A DNA stretch of 12,684 nucleotides from Oscillospiraceae bacterium (GCA_022508735.1 JAFLUQ010000057.1:1-12684); one strand, 5' to 3'. Shown: positions 1-7,666, counted from the stretch's first letter. Notes: generated from the letters alone by a model not told the origin. Made by a program: numbers and translations.

Positions 1-1221
1 ACCGGTATGGACAAGGCGGCAGTGTTCACAGCCACGGCTATTTCCGCGGCTATTGCCACGCTGTGCATGGCCTTCTTCGCCAACTACCCTGTGGCTCTTG
101 CTTCCGGTATGGGCCTTAACGCCTTCTTTGCCTTCACGGTTTGCGGCGCTATGGGCTACAGCTATCAGGTTGCTCTGACCGCGGTTCTGGTAGAAGGTCT
201 TATATTCATGCTTCTCTCCGTATTCAGGTTCAGAGAGGCTCTGGTAAATCAGATACCCGCTAACCTTAAGCTCGGCATCACAGCCGGTATCGGTCTGTTC
301 ATCACAATCATAGCCCTCATCAATTCCGGCGTTGTGGTTAACAGCGATGCAACACTGGTTACTGTAGGTAACTTTGCAAGACCCGAATTCGTGCTTTCCA
401 TAGTGGGTCTTATCATCATCGGTGTTCTTCATCACTACAGAGTGCCCGGATACATCCTGCTGGGTATTATTGCCACATGGATCCTTGGCATGATTTCTGA
501 GAAGATCGGCTGGTACGTTGTTGACCCTGATAACGGAGTGTTCTCCCTTTTCCCCAGCTTCACCGGCTCCAGCTTCGTGGCCCCTGCCATGTTCCAGTTC
601 GACTTTGCCTTTGTGAAGAATAATATTGCGTCTTTCCTGTTTGTGGTATTTACCTTCCTTTACACTGACATTTTTGACACAGCCGGAACTCTTATCGGCG
701 TGGCTGAAAAAGGCAACCTTCTTGATAAAGACGGCAAGCTCCCCAAGGCCGGCGGAGCCCTTATGGCCGACGCTGTTGGTACGGTTGTGGGCGCCTGCCT
801 CGGTACCTCCACCGTTACCAGCTATGTTGAGTCCAGTGCGGGTGTTGCCGTTGGCGGACGCACAGGTCTCACATCTGTTACAACAGCTGTGATGTTCCTT
901 ATTTCCATCGTGCTTGCCCCCGTATTCCTGGCTATTCCCTCTTTTGCAACCACACCTGCCATGGTTTACGTTGGTCTTCTGATGCTCAGCTCCGTTAAGA
1001 AGATGAGCTTCGACGGCGACATTGCCGACGTTATCGGCGGCTTCCTTGCCATCGTTGTTATGCCCTTCACCTACTCCATTGCAACAGGCATCATGTTCGG
1101 TATGATCGCTTGGGTAGCTCTTAAGCTTCTCACAGGCAAGATCAAGGACATCAGCCCCATCATGTGGATCTCTGTTGTACTGTTCGCAATCTATATCGCT
1201 ACTCAGATAACACACGCATAA
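1..1221 (+). CDS. AzgA-type purine (hypoxanthine/guanine) permease, 5'-truncated
   Basis: Integral membrane permease of the NCS2/AzgA (PbuG/PbuO-like) group, expected to bring hypoxanthine, guanine or adenine into the cell by proton symport. The frame is open from the first base (Thr-Gly-Met-Asp-Lys), and the GMDK...VFTAT segment normally lies some 40 residues inside these proteins, so the first ATG at position 7 is internal and the true start is upstream of the window. About 406 residues are visible. Family landmarks are NYPVALASGMGLNAFFAF near residues 25-42, the FDTAGTLIG segment near 225, and GTSTVTSYVES...GGRTGL near 265-290. Many hydrophobic membrane spans follow one another to the C-terminus. 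A phosphoribosyltransferase starts 16 bp downstream, fitting import followed by conversion to a nucleotide. The family call is firm; the exact base transported cannot be read from the sequence. Confidence 0.93.
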   Translation, partial: TGMDKAAVFTATAISAAIATLCMAFFANYPVALASGMGLNAFFAFTVCGAMGYSYQVALTAVLVEGLIFMLLSVFRFREALVNQIPANLKLGITAGIGLFITIIALINSGVVVNSDATLVTVGNFARPEFVLSIVGLIIIGVLHHYRVPGYILLGIIATWILGMISEKIGWYVVDPDNGVFSLFPSFTGSSFVAPAMFQFDFAFVKNNIASFLFVVFTFLYTDIFDTAGTLIGVAEKGNLLDKDGKLPKAGGALMADAVGTVVGACLGTSTVTSYVESSAGVAVGGRTGLTSVTTAVMFLISIVLAPVFLAIPSFATTPAMVYVGLLMLSSVKKMSFDGDIADVIGGFLAIVVMPFTYSIATGIMFGMIAWVALKLLTGKIKDISPIMWISVVLFAIYIATQITHA

Positions 1222-1237
1222 AAAGAGGTTTTAACGT

Positions 1238-1792
1238 ATGAATTCTTATGAAATGACAATAGCGGGCGTCAAGCGCTCACTTCCGCTGTTCCCCGTGGGC
1301 GGCGGCACCATGATCGCGGCATTTATAATGTTCGGCGATGTGGAGATAACCGTCAAATCGGCAGCGGCCCTGCTTGAGAAGGCCCCCGAGTACGACATTA
1401 TGCTGACGGCGGAGTGCAAGAGCATTCCTCTCATCTGCGAGATGGCCCGTCAGGCCAATGCCGATAACTACATAATTGCACGTAAGGGTGAGAAGCTCTA
1501 TATGCGCGACGTGCTTAAAACGCCCGTGCATTCCATCACCACCGCCAATGAGCAGATACTCTGCATCGGTGCGGACGATGTGGAGGCCATAAAGGGCAAG
1601 AGAGTGCTTATCGTTGATGATGTTATCAGCACCGGCGAGTCCCTTGCGGCAATGGAAAAGCTCATAGAAGCGGCCGGCGGCATAATTGCCGGAAAGATGG
1701 CCGTGCTTGCCGAGGGTGCAGCCGCAGATCGCGACGACATAATCTTCCTTGAGCCGTTACCGCTGTTTGACGAGAACGGCCAGCCTAAGTGA
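1238..1792 (+). CDS. Type I phosphoribosyltransferase (adenine phosphoribosyltransferase-like)
   Basis: Predicted cytoplasmic 184-residue enzyme joining a nucleobase to PRPP to give a nucleoside monophosphate and pyrophosphate. The 13-residue PRPP-binding motif of type I phosphoribosyltransferases is intact at residues 123-135 (VLIVDDVISTGES), with the acidic pair D127-D128. The upstream TAECKSIPL segment (57-65) resembles the adenine phosphoribosyltransferase group, and the length matches bacterial Apt. The start is supported by AGAGG at 1224-1228, nine bases before the ATG. Only 16 bp separate it from the purine permease, so the two are very probably co-transcribed as a salvage unit. The base used could be adenine, xanthine or hypoxanthine/guanine; similarity favours the Apt group, but I leave the symbol blank. 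A strong terminator follows. Confidence 0.88.
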   Translation: MNSYEMTIAGVKRSLPLFPVGGGTMIAAFIMFGDVEITVKSAAALLEKAPEYDIMLTAECKSIPLICEMARQANADNYIIARKGEKLYMRDVLKTPVHSITTANEQILCIGADDVEAIKGKRVLIVDDVISTGESLAAMEKLIEAAGGIIAGKMAVLAEGAAADRDDIIFLEPLPLFDENGQPK

Positions 1793-1836
1793 GCCGTAAA
1801 AAATCGCGCAGATCGTTCAAACTAATTAATTAACGT

Positions 1837-1866
1837 AAAAATCCCCGACCTCGGTCGGGGATTTTT
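1837..1866. terminator. Bidirectional intrinsic terminator
   Basis: A perfect inverted repeat, with arms at 1837-1849 and 1854-1866 and a CTCG loop. The GC core is ATCCCCGAC / GTCGGGGAT, flanked by A5 on the left and T5 on the right, so each strand reads a GC hairpin followed by a U-run. It lies 44 bp after the phosphoribosyltransferase stop and 13 bp beyond the phospholipase stop at 1880. It therefore ends both convergent operons. Confidence 0.93.
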
Positions 1867-1879
1867 GTTATGCTTTATT

Positions 1880-4471
1880 TTATTTTTCCACTGATTCAAA
1901 TACGGGCTTTAGTGCGTCTTCCCAGAGGAAAGCGCGCACGGTACAGCTTTCGGGTACGTCAGATACTCTGAGCGTCGTGACGGTCTCCGTCACGGTGACG
2001 GCATCCAGTCTGATCAGCTTATCGCCCTCATATACCGCAATATAAAGCCTCATTCCTTCGCCGGTCGCGCTGATACGGGCCTCAGCTTCGGCCGAGGTCC
2101 CCTCGCGGTTGAGAGTCAGACCGTACTCGGGTTCCGGGGTCGGTTCGGGGTCGTCAGGTTCGGGGTCGTCAGGATCAGGGTCATCAGGGTCAGGGTCGTC
2201 TGGGTCAGGGTCGTCGGGGTCAGGGTCGTCAGGATCAGGGTCGTCTGGGTCCGGATCGTCTGGGTCGGGATCGTCGGGGTCAGGGTCGTCCGGGTCAGGC
2301 TCCGGCTCCGGCTTCTTCTCCGGCCCGCGATAGTAGCCGATGGTGTCGGAATTCCCCGCCATGTCGGTGACGTTGGTGCTCTCAACGAAAACATATTCTC
2401 CTATGGCCTCGGGGAAGGTGTAGCCGCTGTAGGCAGCGGGCACGTCAAGAAGCTCGGCCTCCTGAATTTCCTCACCTGTCTCGATGTCGATGAACACTGC
2501 GCGGGGAGTGCGGGCGAGCCGGCCTATCTCCTCGGCGGAAAGGGCTTCGTCATAGATGCGGAAGTCGGCTATGTCCGCGTTTATGTCCGGGTTGTCACCG
2601 GCGTTCGTGCCAAAGGCATACCACATCGTGCGGCCGATGTAATTACCGTTGGGGTTGAAATAGTCGTTTATCATGTTGGGGGAGGGGTCGCCGGTTGTGT
2701 TAGTCGCCATGAGCCGACCGTTGATATACAGCGTCAGTGTGCCGTTGCTGTATTCGGCGGCGATGTGCGCCCACTGCCCGACGGTGAGCCCGCTGCCCTG
2801 TGCGCGTATAGTGATGCTGTTTTTCATGCCGGAGGCGGTCTTGTCAGTCCCGGCGTCGCCGAATACGCTCGCTTCCGGTCTGCGCCCTATGTCAAAGAAG
2901 CGGGTGTTGCTGCCGGACGCGTTGAGCTTCACCCAAGCCGAAACGGTGTAGCTTTCCATGTGCTTACTAAGGCCCGTGGGCAGTCGAAGCACGTTCCCCG
3001 GTGTAAGCTTTGCCGCACCGCCGCCTATGACGGGGCTTCCCTCGGCCGCAGCATCAAGAGCGTTTCCGCTCACGTCAGCGGCACCGTCCATAAAGCTATA
3101 CCAAAGCAGGGGGAGAGAGGCCGGGGCTCCGGCGTCCTCATCAGTGCCGATCAGAGTATATTCGCCAAGCTCGCTCACGCTTGCTCTGAGCAGGCCGGCA
3201 CCGCCGGTCTCGCCCAGCAGTGTCTCGCCCTTATAAAGCTGCTGCTTTTTGCCTGAAGAGCGGATGATAACTGTCATTTCGTCAGAGATATCGCCTTCGG
3301 AAAGAGAGAGCGTCAGGGCCTCTCCATCGAGCTCGGCTGTGAAGGCCGCGCCGAGAGGCACATTGTCGTTACTGCCGGTGAGAATAACGCCGCCGCTTTC
3401 GGCCCGGTAAACGCCGGGGGTGTATTCGCGGTTCATTTCAGCCAGCTTTTCAATGGCAAGAGTGTTGAAATTTTCCGAGTCAGAGGTGGCGTTGTCCACC
3501 ATGAGCACGGGCATTAGCCTGCACCACTTGTCGTAATCCGGGTCGGTGAGTATTTTAATGTTGTTCTCGTTTGCGTCGTTTATGAGATTTCCGCGCCCGA
3601 AAAGAATAGAAAGCACGCCGGGTGTTGTTTGGGCCTGCATAACGCGGAAGCGGTAGTAGTATTTTTCTCTGTTAGCGTCCATAAGCTCGGCGTATTCCTG
3701 CGCCAGCGCCGAGCGGAGATTGTTGTAGCTCTCAGTGCCGGTGTGGTATGAGCGCATATAACCGTCATCGTCTCGGCGGTTGATAAAGCGGCTGTCGGCC
3801 CAAGCGCCTGTCACCTGGCCGAAAAGCACTATGGCCGGGCTGGAGCCGCCGTTCGTCAGTCCGCCGTAGGTAAGGCTGTCAATGCTGCCGTCACGGGTAT
3901 AAACGTATTTGGCAATACCGTCCTCAGTAAGCTTGGTCATAAGGTCGCGCCAAGACTGCTGAGTGGCTCCGCCGTTATCCGTCTGTATGTCAAAAAGGCT
4001 CTGGAAGTCCAGCACTATCAATTCACCCGGATGGGCCTCGGCCCATTCGGATATTTTGCGTGCTATGCCGCCCTCTCCGGTGAACTTGTCAGATATGCGG
4101 CCGTGCACGGTGTAAAACTCGCCGTCATCTTTATAGCGGGAGAGGCGCACGTCAAAGTAGCGCACGCCGCTGTTGAGCATTGTTTCAACATCTGCGCTCT
4201 GCGCCTTGGAGGCATTTATCACGCTCGTGCCCCAGCTCGACCGCGCGCCTGTGCTTCCGCTGTCGCCAAGCTTCACGCCCGCCGCGTCTACCTCTGAACC
4301 GGGATTCAGGCCGGCTGTGAAGGCGTCGTGTGCGCCCAGCATATGAATGTCGATAAGGCGCGCATTATTATTTATGTTGTTTCTGAAAAACCACTCTCCG
4401 TCGGAGGCAAAGGCCGTGGCCGACAGCAAAAGTGCTACCGTAAAAATAACGGCTGATAAAACCTTTTTCAT
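1880..4471 (-). CDS. Secreted PI-PLC X-type phospholipase with LamG-like domain and acidic repeat
   Basis: Predicted exported 863-residue protein. Residues 1-22 form a signal peptide (MKK, hydrophobic core, likely cut after AFA); no lipobox or LPXTG anchor is seen. Residues about 35-350 match the phosphatidylinositol-specific phospholipase C X domain: LGAHDAF gives catalytic-type H48-D49, GVRYFDVRL gives D107 and R109, and TVHG gives H123, the same order as the active-site residues of bacterial PI-PLC. A beta-rich region spans about 355-445, then a LamG/concanavalin-like domain about 455-652 (WYSF, VSAWVKL, WAHIAAEY, LYINGRL, IADFRIYDEALS). Ten DPDDP-type repeats occupy 726-775, and a final module 783-863 ends in VRAFLWEDALKPV. 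The start at 4471 is chosen for the signal peptide and an AGGAGG site at 4477-4482; a longer frame to 4525 would overlap ysxC and bury the signal peptide. It is the last gene of the lon operon. Substrate (phosphatidylinositol, a GPI-like anchor or another phosphodiester) is unproven. Confidence 0.87.
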   Translation of the reverse strand: MKKVLSAVIFTVALLLSATAFASDGEWFFRNNINNNARLIDIHMLGAHDAFTAGLNPGSEVDAAGVKLGDSGSTGARSSWGTSVINASKAQSADVETMLNSGVRYFDVRLSRYKDDGEFYTVHGRISDKFTGEGGIARKISEWAEAHPGELIVLDFQSLFDIQTDNGGATQQSWRDLMTKLTEDGIAKYVYTRDGSIDSLTYGGLTNGGSSPAIVLFGQVTGAWADSRFINRRDDDGYMRSYHTGTESYNNLRSALAQEYAELMDANREKYYYRFRVMQAQTTPGVLSILFGRGNLINDANENNIKILTDPDYDKWCRLMPVLMVDNATSDSENFNTLAIEKLAEMNREYTPGVYRAESGGVILTGSNDNVPLGAAFTAELDGEALTLSLSEGDISDEMTVIIRSSGKKQQLYKGETLLGETGGAGLLRASVSELGEYTLIGTDEDAGAPASLPLLWYSFMDGAADVSGNALDAAAEGSPVIGGGAAKLTPGNVLRLPTGLSKHMESYTVSAWVKLNASGSNTRFFDIGRRPEASVFGDAGTDKTASGMKNSITIRAQGSGLTVGQWAHIAAEYSNGTLTLYINGRLMATNTTGDPSPNMINDYFNPNGNYIGRTMWYAFGTNAGDNPDINADIADFRIYDEALSAEEIGRLARTPRAVFIDIETGEEIQEAELLDVPAAYSGYTFPEAIGEYVFVESTNVTDMAGNSDTIGYYRGPEKKPEPEPDPDDPDPDDPDPDDPDPDDPDPDDPDPDDPDPDDPDPDDPDPDDPEPDDPEPTPEPEYGLTLNREGTSAEAEARISATGEGMRLYIAVYEGDKLIRLDAVTVTETVTTLRVSDVPESCTVRAFLWEDALKPVFESVEK
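2147..2296 (-). repeat. Ten in-frame 15-bp tandem repeats encoding (D/E)PDDP
   Basis: Nine units read Asp-Pro-Asp-Asp-Pro and the last (2147-2161) reads Glu-Pro-Asp-Asp-Pro. Units share the core GAC-GAC but differ at wobble positions (GAT/GAC, CCT/CCC/CCG/CCA), so they are not identical at DNA level. The tract is flanked by Glu-Pro pairs and joins the LamG-containing part to the C-terminal module of the phospholipase. It is probably an extended acidic linker or spacer. Being a multiple of three, copy-number change would keep the reading frame. Confidence 0.95.
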
Positions 4472-4476
4472 TTTTT

Positions 4477-4482
4477 CCTCCT
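4477..4482 (-). promoter_or_regulatory. Ribosome binding site that fixes the phospholipase start
   Basis: The minus strand reads AGGAGG here, five bases before the ATG at 4471, and directly follows the ysxC stop codon (TAA, 4485-4483). It selects the signal-peptide start over the upstream in-frame ATG at 4525. A ribosome finishing ysxC would sit on this site, so translational coupling is likely. Confidence 0.85.
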
Positions 4483-5079
4483 TTAGCTCTCTTGAAGCCC
4501 GGTGAGCTCCTTTATGGCCTCCCATGCGTCATCAAGGCCCAGCCCGGTCTCGGCGCTGAATGGGATCATAATGTCGTCGTCACCCAGCTCAAGTGTATAA
4601 TATATTTCGTCAAGGTGTTCGCTCAGTTTGGTCTTGGCGATCTTGTCACACTTCGTCGCAAAAACAAGGGCGAAGCCCTGTGCATTCCTTATCCAGCCCA
4701 ACATATTTATGTCGTCCTGAGTGGGCTTGTGGCGGGCGTCCACCAACAGGGCCGTGCAGCGCAGCTGCTCACGTGAGGAGAGATAGGTCTCGATCATAGT
4801 GCCCCACTTCTTTTTTTCCTCCTTGCTGACCTGTGCGTAGCCGTAGCCGGGCAGATCGACAAGGTGCAAAGAGTCGTCCACATTATAGAAGTTTATCGTG
4901 GCTGTCTTGCCGGGCTTTGAGCTGGTGCGCGCAAGGCTCTTGCGGTTAAGCAGCCTGTTTATAAACGAGCTTTTTCCAACGTTGCTGCGGCCCGCAAAGG
5001 CTATCTCGGGGAATTTTGTATCCGGGTACTGCTTTGGGCTGACTGCGCTTATGCTCAGGCTCACATTATGAATATTCAT
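4483..5079 (-). CDS. ysxC: Ribosome biogenesis GTP-binding protein YsxC/EngB
   Basis: A 198-residue cytoplasmic GTPase of the TrmE-Era-EngA-YihA group. Members assist late assembly of the 50S ribosomal subunit and are essential in Bacillus subtilis and Escherichia coli. All GTP-binding motifs are present: G1 GRSNVGKSS at 30-38, the switch threonine near T59 (KPGKT), G3 DLPGYG at 75-80, G4 TKCD at 142-145, and G5 SA at 175-176. Length is typical of the family. The start codon lies inside the end of lon (14-bp overlap), with AAGGAGG at 5090-5096 ten bases upstream. lon followed by ysxC is a known order in Bacillus and other Firmicutes, which supports the call. The gene is expected to be transcribed from the lon promoter and coupled to lon translation. 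Confidence 0.97.
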   Translation of the reverse strand: MNIHNVSLSISAVSPKQYPDTKFPEIAFAGRSNVGKSSFINRLLNRKSLARTSSKPGKTATINFYNVDDSLHLVDLPGYGYAQVSKEEKKKWGTMIETYLSSREQLRCTALLVDARHKPTQDDINMLGWIRNAQGFALVFATKCDKIAKTKLSEHLDEIYYTLELGDDDIMIPFSAETGLGLDDAWEAIKELTGLQES

Positions 5080-7465
5080 GGCGCGGCGGCCTCCTTTCTA
5101 TATGCACCTCATGCACCTCCACAGTGGGCCGTGTGGGGGCCTGAGCCACCGGCAGCAGAGCGGTTTTAAGCACCTCGCGGCAGTCCTTCACGGGTATGAA
5201 GCGAACGTTTTCACGCACGGAGGGGGCAAGCTCGTCGAAGTCCTTGCGGTTGGCCTCCGGTATGATTATGGTCTTTATGCCGAGCCTGTAGGCCGCCAGT
5301 GATTTCTCCTTAAGGCCGCCTATGGCCAGCACGCGCCCGCGGAGGGTCACCTCGCCGGTCATGGCGATGTCGCAGCGCACAGGCCGCCCGCTGAGGGCGC
5401 TGGCTATGGCCGTGGCCATGGTTATTCCGGCGCTGGGGCCGTCCTTGGGGGTCGCACCTTCAGGCACATGTATATGTATGTCCTTGGTCTTGTAAAAATC
5501 CGGGTTTATTTTCAGCTCTGCGGCAACTGACCGAACAAAGCTCATGGCGGCTCTGGCCGACTCCTTCATCACGTCTCCGAGCGAGCCGGTCAGCTCAAGC
5601 TTCCCGGTGCCGTCCATAACGCCGACCTCAATGTCTAAAGTGTCGCCGCCGATGCTCGTCCACGCAAGGCCTGTGGCCACGCCCACTATGGCCTCGGTTT
5701 TTCTATCGGGTTCAAGGTATTTGCGAACACCGAGGTATTTGCTCAGTGTGCCTTCACTTACGGTAAGGCTGCGTCTTCCGCCAACTATCTCCGCGGCGGT
5801 CTTGCGGCAAAGGGTCTTTATCTCGCGTTCGAGATTTCTCACCCCGGCCTCTCCGGTGTAGCCGCTGATAATGGCCTCAAGCACGCCGGGCCTGAGCTTC
5901 AGCATGCTTTTTTTCAGGCCGTGCTTTTCCATCTGCTTGGGCACCAGATAGCGCGAGGCGATCTCGAGCTTTTCCTCGGTGGTGTAGCTTGAAAGCTCAA
6001 TGACCTCCATGCGGTCGAGAAGGGGTCGGGGAATGGTGTCAAGGGTGTTGGCGGTGGTGACGAACATTACTCTCGAGAGATCAAGCGGCAGCTCAAGATA
6101 GTTGTCGCGGAAGGAGTTGTTCTGCTCGCCGTCAAGCACCTCCAAAAGGGCCGCCGACGGATCGCCGTGTCCGTCGCTGATGACCTTGTCTATCTCGTCA
6201 AGAAGAATGAGCGGATTCATGGTCTTAGCCTGCTTTATAGCGTTAACGAGCCGCCCGGGCATGGCACCCACATAGGTGCGGCGGTGGCCGCGTATCTCGG
6301 CCTCGTCGCGCACTCCGCCAAGGCTCATGCGGGCGAAGCTGCGGCCGGTGGCCTCGGCCAGAGAACGGGCGATAGAGGTTTTGCCCACTCCCGGAGGGCC
6401 AACAAGGCAAAGCACGGTTCCGGCAGTCTTTCCGGTGAGCTTTGCCACGGCCAGCTGCTCTAATATCCGCTCCTTGACCTTATTAAGCCCGTAGTGGTCG
6501 CGGTCAAGGACCTCGGCCGCCTTGTCTATGTCTGAGCTTTCCTCACTGAAATTAAGCCACGGAAGCTCTAACAGCAAATCAATGTAATCCCGCGCAACAG
6601 TGCTCTCGGGGGAGGTAGGAGGCATATGCTCAAGGCGGCCGGCCTCCTCCATTGCCTTTTCACGCACGCTGTCCGGCAGGTTCGCGGCGGCGATCTTTTC
6701 GTAATATTTGTCGCTGTCTTCATTCTCGCCAAGCTCCTCGCGTATGGCGCGCACCTGCTCGCGAAGGAAGTAGTCGCGGTTGTTCTGCTCCATCTGCTCG
6801 TTCACCCGGTCAAGTATGTCCGCCTCGGCCTCGAGCACCTTGAGCTCTGTGCTGATAAGCTCGATGAGGCGGCCTATGCGGTCAGTGACGCTCAGGGTTT
6901 CTAACAGCTCCTGCTTGTCCTCAACGCGGATGAGTATGTTGCTTGCCAGGCTGTCGGCCATTGACGCAGGGTCGTAGCTGAATATGGTATTAAAAAAGCT
7001 GTCAGGCGGGGTATTTGCGTCTGTGTGTGTGTGAAAGAGCTTGAAGGCCCCCACCAAGGCCCGAAGCCGGCGCGCTGAGGCCTCCATGAAAATGGGGTCA
7101 GTGTCGTCGGTGCTGTTATGACACTGGATAATGGCCTCGGGGAAGGGGCCCGCGCCTAAGAATTCAAGCATAGATGCGCGGGATATGCCCTCGATATGTA
7201 TACGCACAGCGCCGTCGCTCAGCTCTATTTTCTGCTTTATCTTAGCGACTGTGCCCATTGTGAAAAGGTCGTTTTCAGTTACATCGTCAGCAAATTCGTC
7301 CTTCTGCGAAACCAGAAAGATCGTGCGGTCATTCTTAAGCGCCTGCTCAACCGCCGCCACAGAGCGTGGCCGGGCTACGTCAAAGCTGAGATTCATGTAG
7401 GGAAATACCACCAGACCGCGCACGGCGATCAGCGGCACTAATTTTTTACGTGTTGTTCTTGCCAT
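5066..7465 (-). CDS. lon: ATP-dependent protease Lon (LonA type)
   Basis: A 799-residue cytoplasmic AAA+ serine protease that unfolds and degrades damaged and regulatory proteins as a hexamer. The N-terminal Lon substrate domain starts with LVPLIAVRGLVVFP (9-22) and runs to about 210, followed by a helical region to about 300. The AAA+ core has Walker A GPPGVGKT (356-363), Walker B ILLDEID (420-426), sensor-1 N473 and the sensor-2 type GVRNLER (541-547). The protease domain carries catalytic S678 in PKDGPSAG and K721 in GGLKEK. Length is normal for LonA. The start is well fixed: reading upstream in frame meets a TAG at 7486-7484 with no other start codon between, and the next internal Met (24) would delete the conserved N-terminus. 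The nearest ribosome-site candidate, GAAAGG at 7479-7484, is 13 bases from the ATG, longer than usual. A basic 28-residue tail follows the protease domain. Confidence 0.98.
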   Translation of the reverse strand: MARTTRKKLVPLIAVRGLVVFPYMNLSFDVARPRSVAAVEQALKNDRTIFLVSQKDEFADDVTENDLFTMGTVAKIKQKIELSDGAVRIHIEGISRASMLEFLGAGPFPEAIIQCHNSTDDTDPIFMEASARRLRALVGAFKLFHTHTDANTPPDSFFNTIFSYDPASMADSLASNILIRVEDKQELLETLSVTDRIGRLIELISTELKVLEAEADILDRVNEQMEQNNRDYFLREQVRAIREELGENEDSDKYYEKIAAANLPDSVREKAMEEAGRLEHMPPTSPESTVARDYIDLLLELPWLNFSEESSDIDKAAEVLDRDHYGLNKVKERILEQLAVAKLTGKTAGTVLCLVGPPGVGKTSIARSLAEATGRSFARMSLGGVRDEAEIRGHRRTYVGAMPGRLVNAIKQAKTMNPLILLDEIDKVISDGHGDPSAALLEVLDGEQNNSFRDNYLELPLDLSRVMFVTTANTLDTIPRPLLDRMEVIELSSYTTEEKLEIASRYLVPKQMEKHGLKKSMLKLRPGVLEAIISGYTGEAGVRNLEREIKTLCRKTAAEIVGGRRSLTVSEGTLSKYLGVRKYLEPDRKTEAIVGVATGLAWTSIGGDTLDIEVGVMDGTGKLELTGSLGDVMKESARAAMSFVRSVAAELKINPDFYKTKDIHIHVPEGATPKDGPSAGITMATAIASALSGRPVRCDIAMTGEVTLRGRVLAIGGLKEKSLAAYRLGIKTIIIPEANRKDFDELAPSVRENVRFIPVKDCREVLKTALLPVAQAPTRPTVEVHEVHIERRPPRHEYS

Positions 7466-7512
7466 ATTGTGTTCAAAGCCTTTCTATCGGATAAATATAT
7501 TAATACCATTAT

Positions 7513-7541
7513 AGTATAACTGTTTTTATACGCAAAGTCAA
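7513..7541 (-). promoter_or_regulatory. Sigma-A-type promoter of the lon operon
   Basis: On the minus strand, TTGACT (7541-7536), a 17-bp spacer and TATACT (7518-7513). Transcription would start near 7506, giving a leader of about 40 bases before the lon ATG. An overlapping TATAAT lies just downstream of the -10 box. No CIRCE element and no CtsR tandem heptad was found around it, so it looks like a vegetative rather than a class I/III heat-shock promoter. Confidence 0.82.
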
Positions 7542-7666
7542 GGATAAAATGCGGAATAAGCCGCCCGTGACTTTCTCAGCGTCAATAGGCGAAATTGGCG
7601 GAATAACATACAGAGTGAGATTGGTTGTGTGGATGACCTCTCTACAGCTGATATAGAGATAGTGCC
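7542..7666. other. Spacer between the lipoprotein stop and the lon promoter
   Basis: No gene is seen. It contains GCGGAATAA twice in the same orientation (7551-7559 and 7598-7606, 47 bp apart), the first copy ten bases upstream of the lon -35 box. It also contains a weak six-base-pair hairpin at 7639-7659 without a following U-run. No convincing terminator separates the lipoprotein gene from the lon operon, so some read-through into lon is possible. Confidence 0.5.

Noticed and set aside
2109..2333. Plus-strand open frame rich in Gly-Ser repeats
   Set aside because: It is the complement of the DPDDP repeat in the phospholipase. Its repetitive content comes from that tract, and it has no ribosome site.
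2765..3256. 163-codon plus-strand frame inside the phospholipase gene
   Set aside because: It is antisense to clear LamG-domain coding sequence, with no family resemblance and no ribosome site.
4472..4525. 18-residue N-terminal extension of the phospholipase
   Set aside because: It would overlap ysxC and place charged residues before the signal peptide, while the start at 4471 has AGGAGG at the right distance.
7531..7550. CtsR operator at AGTCAAGG near the lon -35 box
   Set aside because: Only one heptad-like half is present; no tandem copy at the required three-base spacing on either side.
7639..7659. Hairpin (TCTCTA/TAGAGA) just after the lipoprotein stop as a terminator
   Set aside because: Only six mostly weak base pairs with a nine-base loop and no U-run on the transcribed strand.
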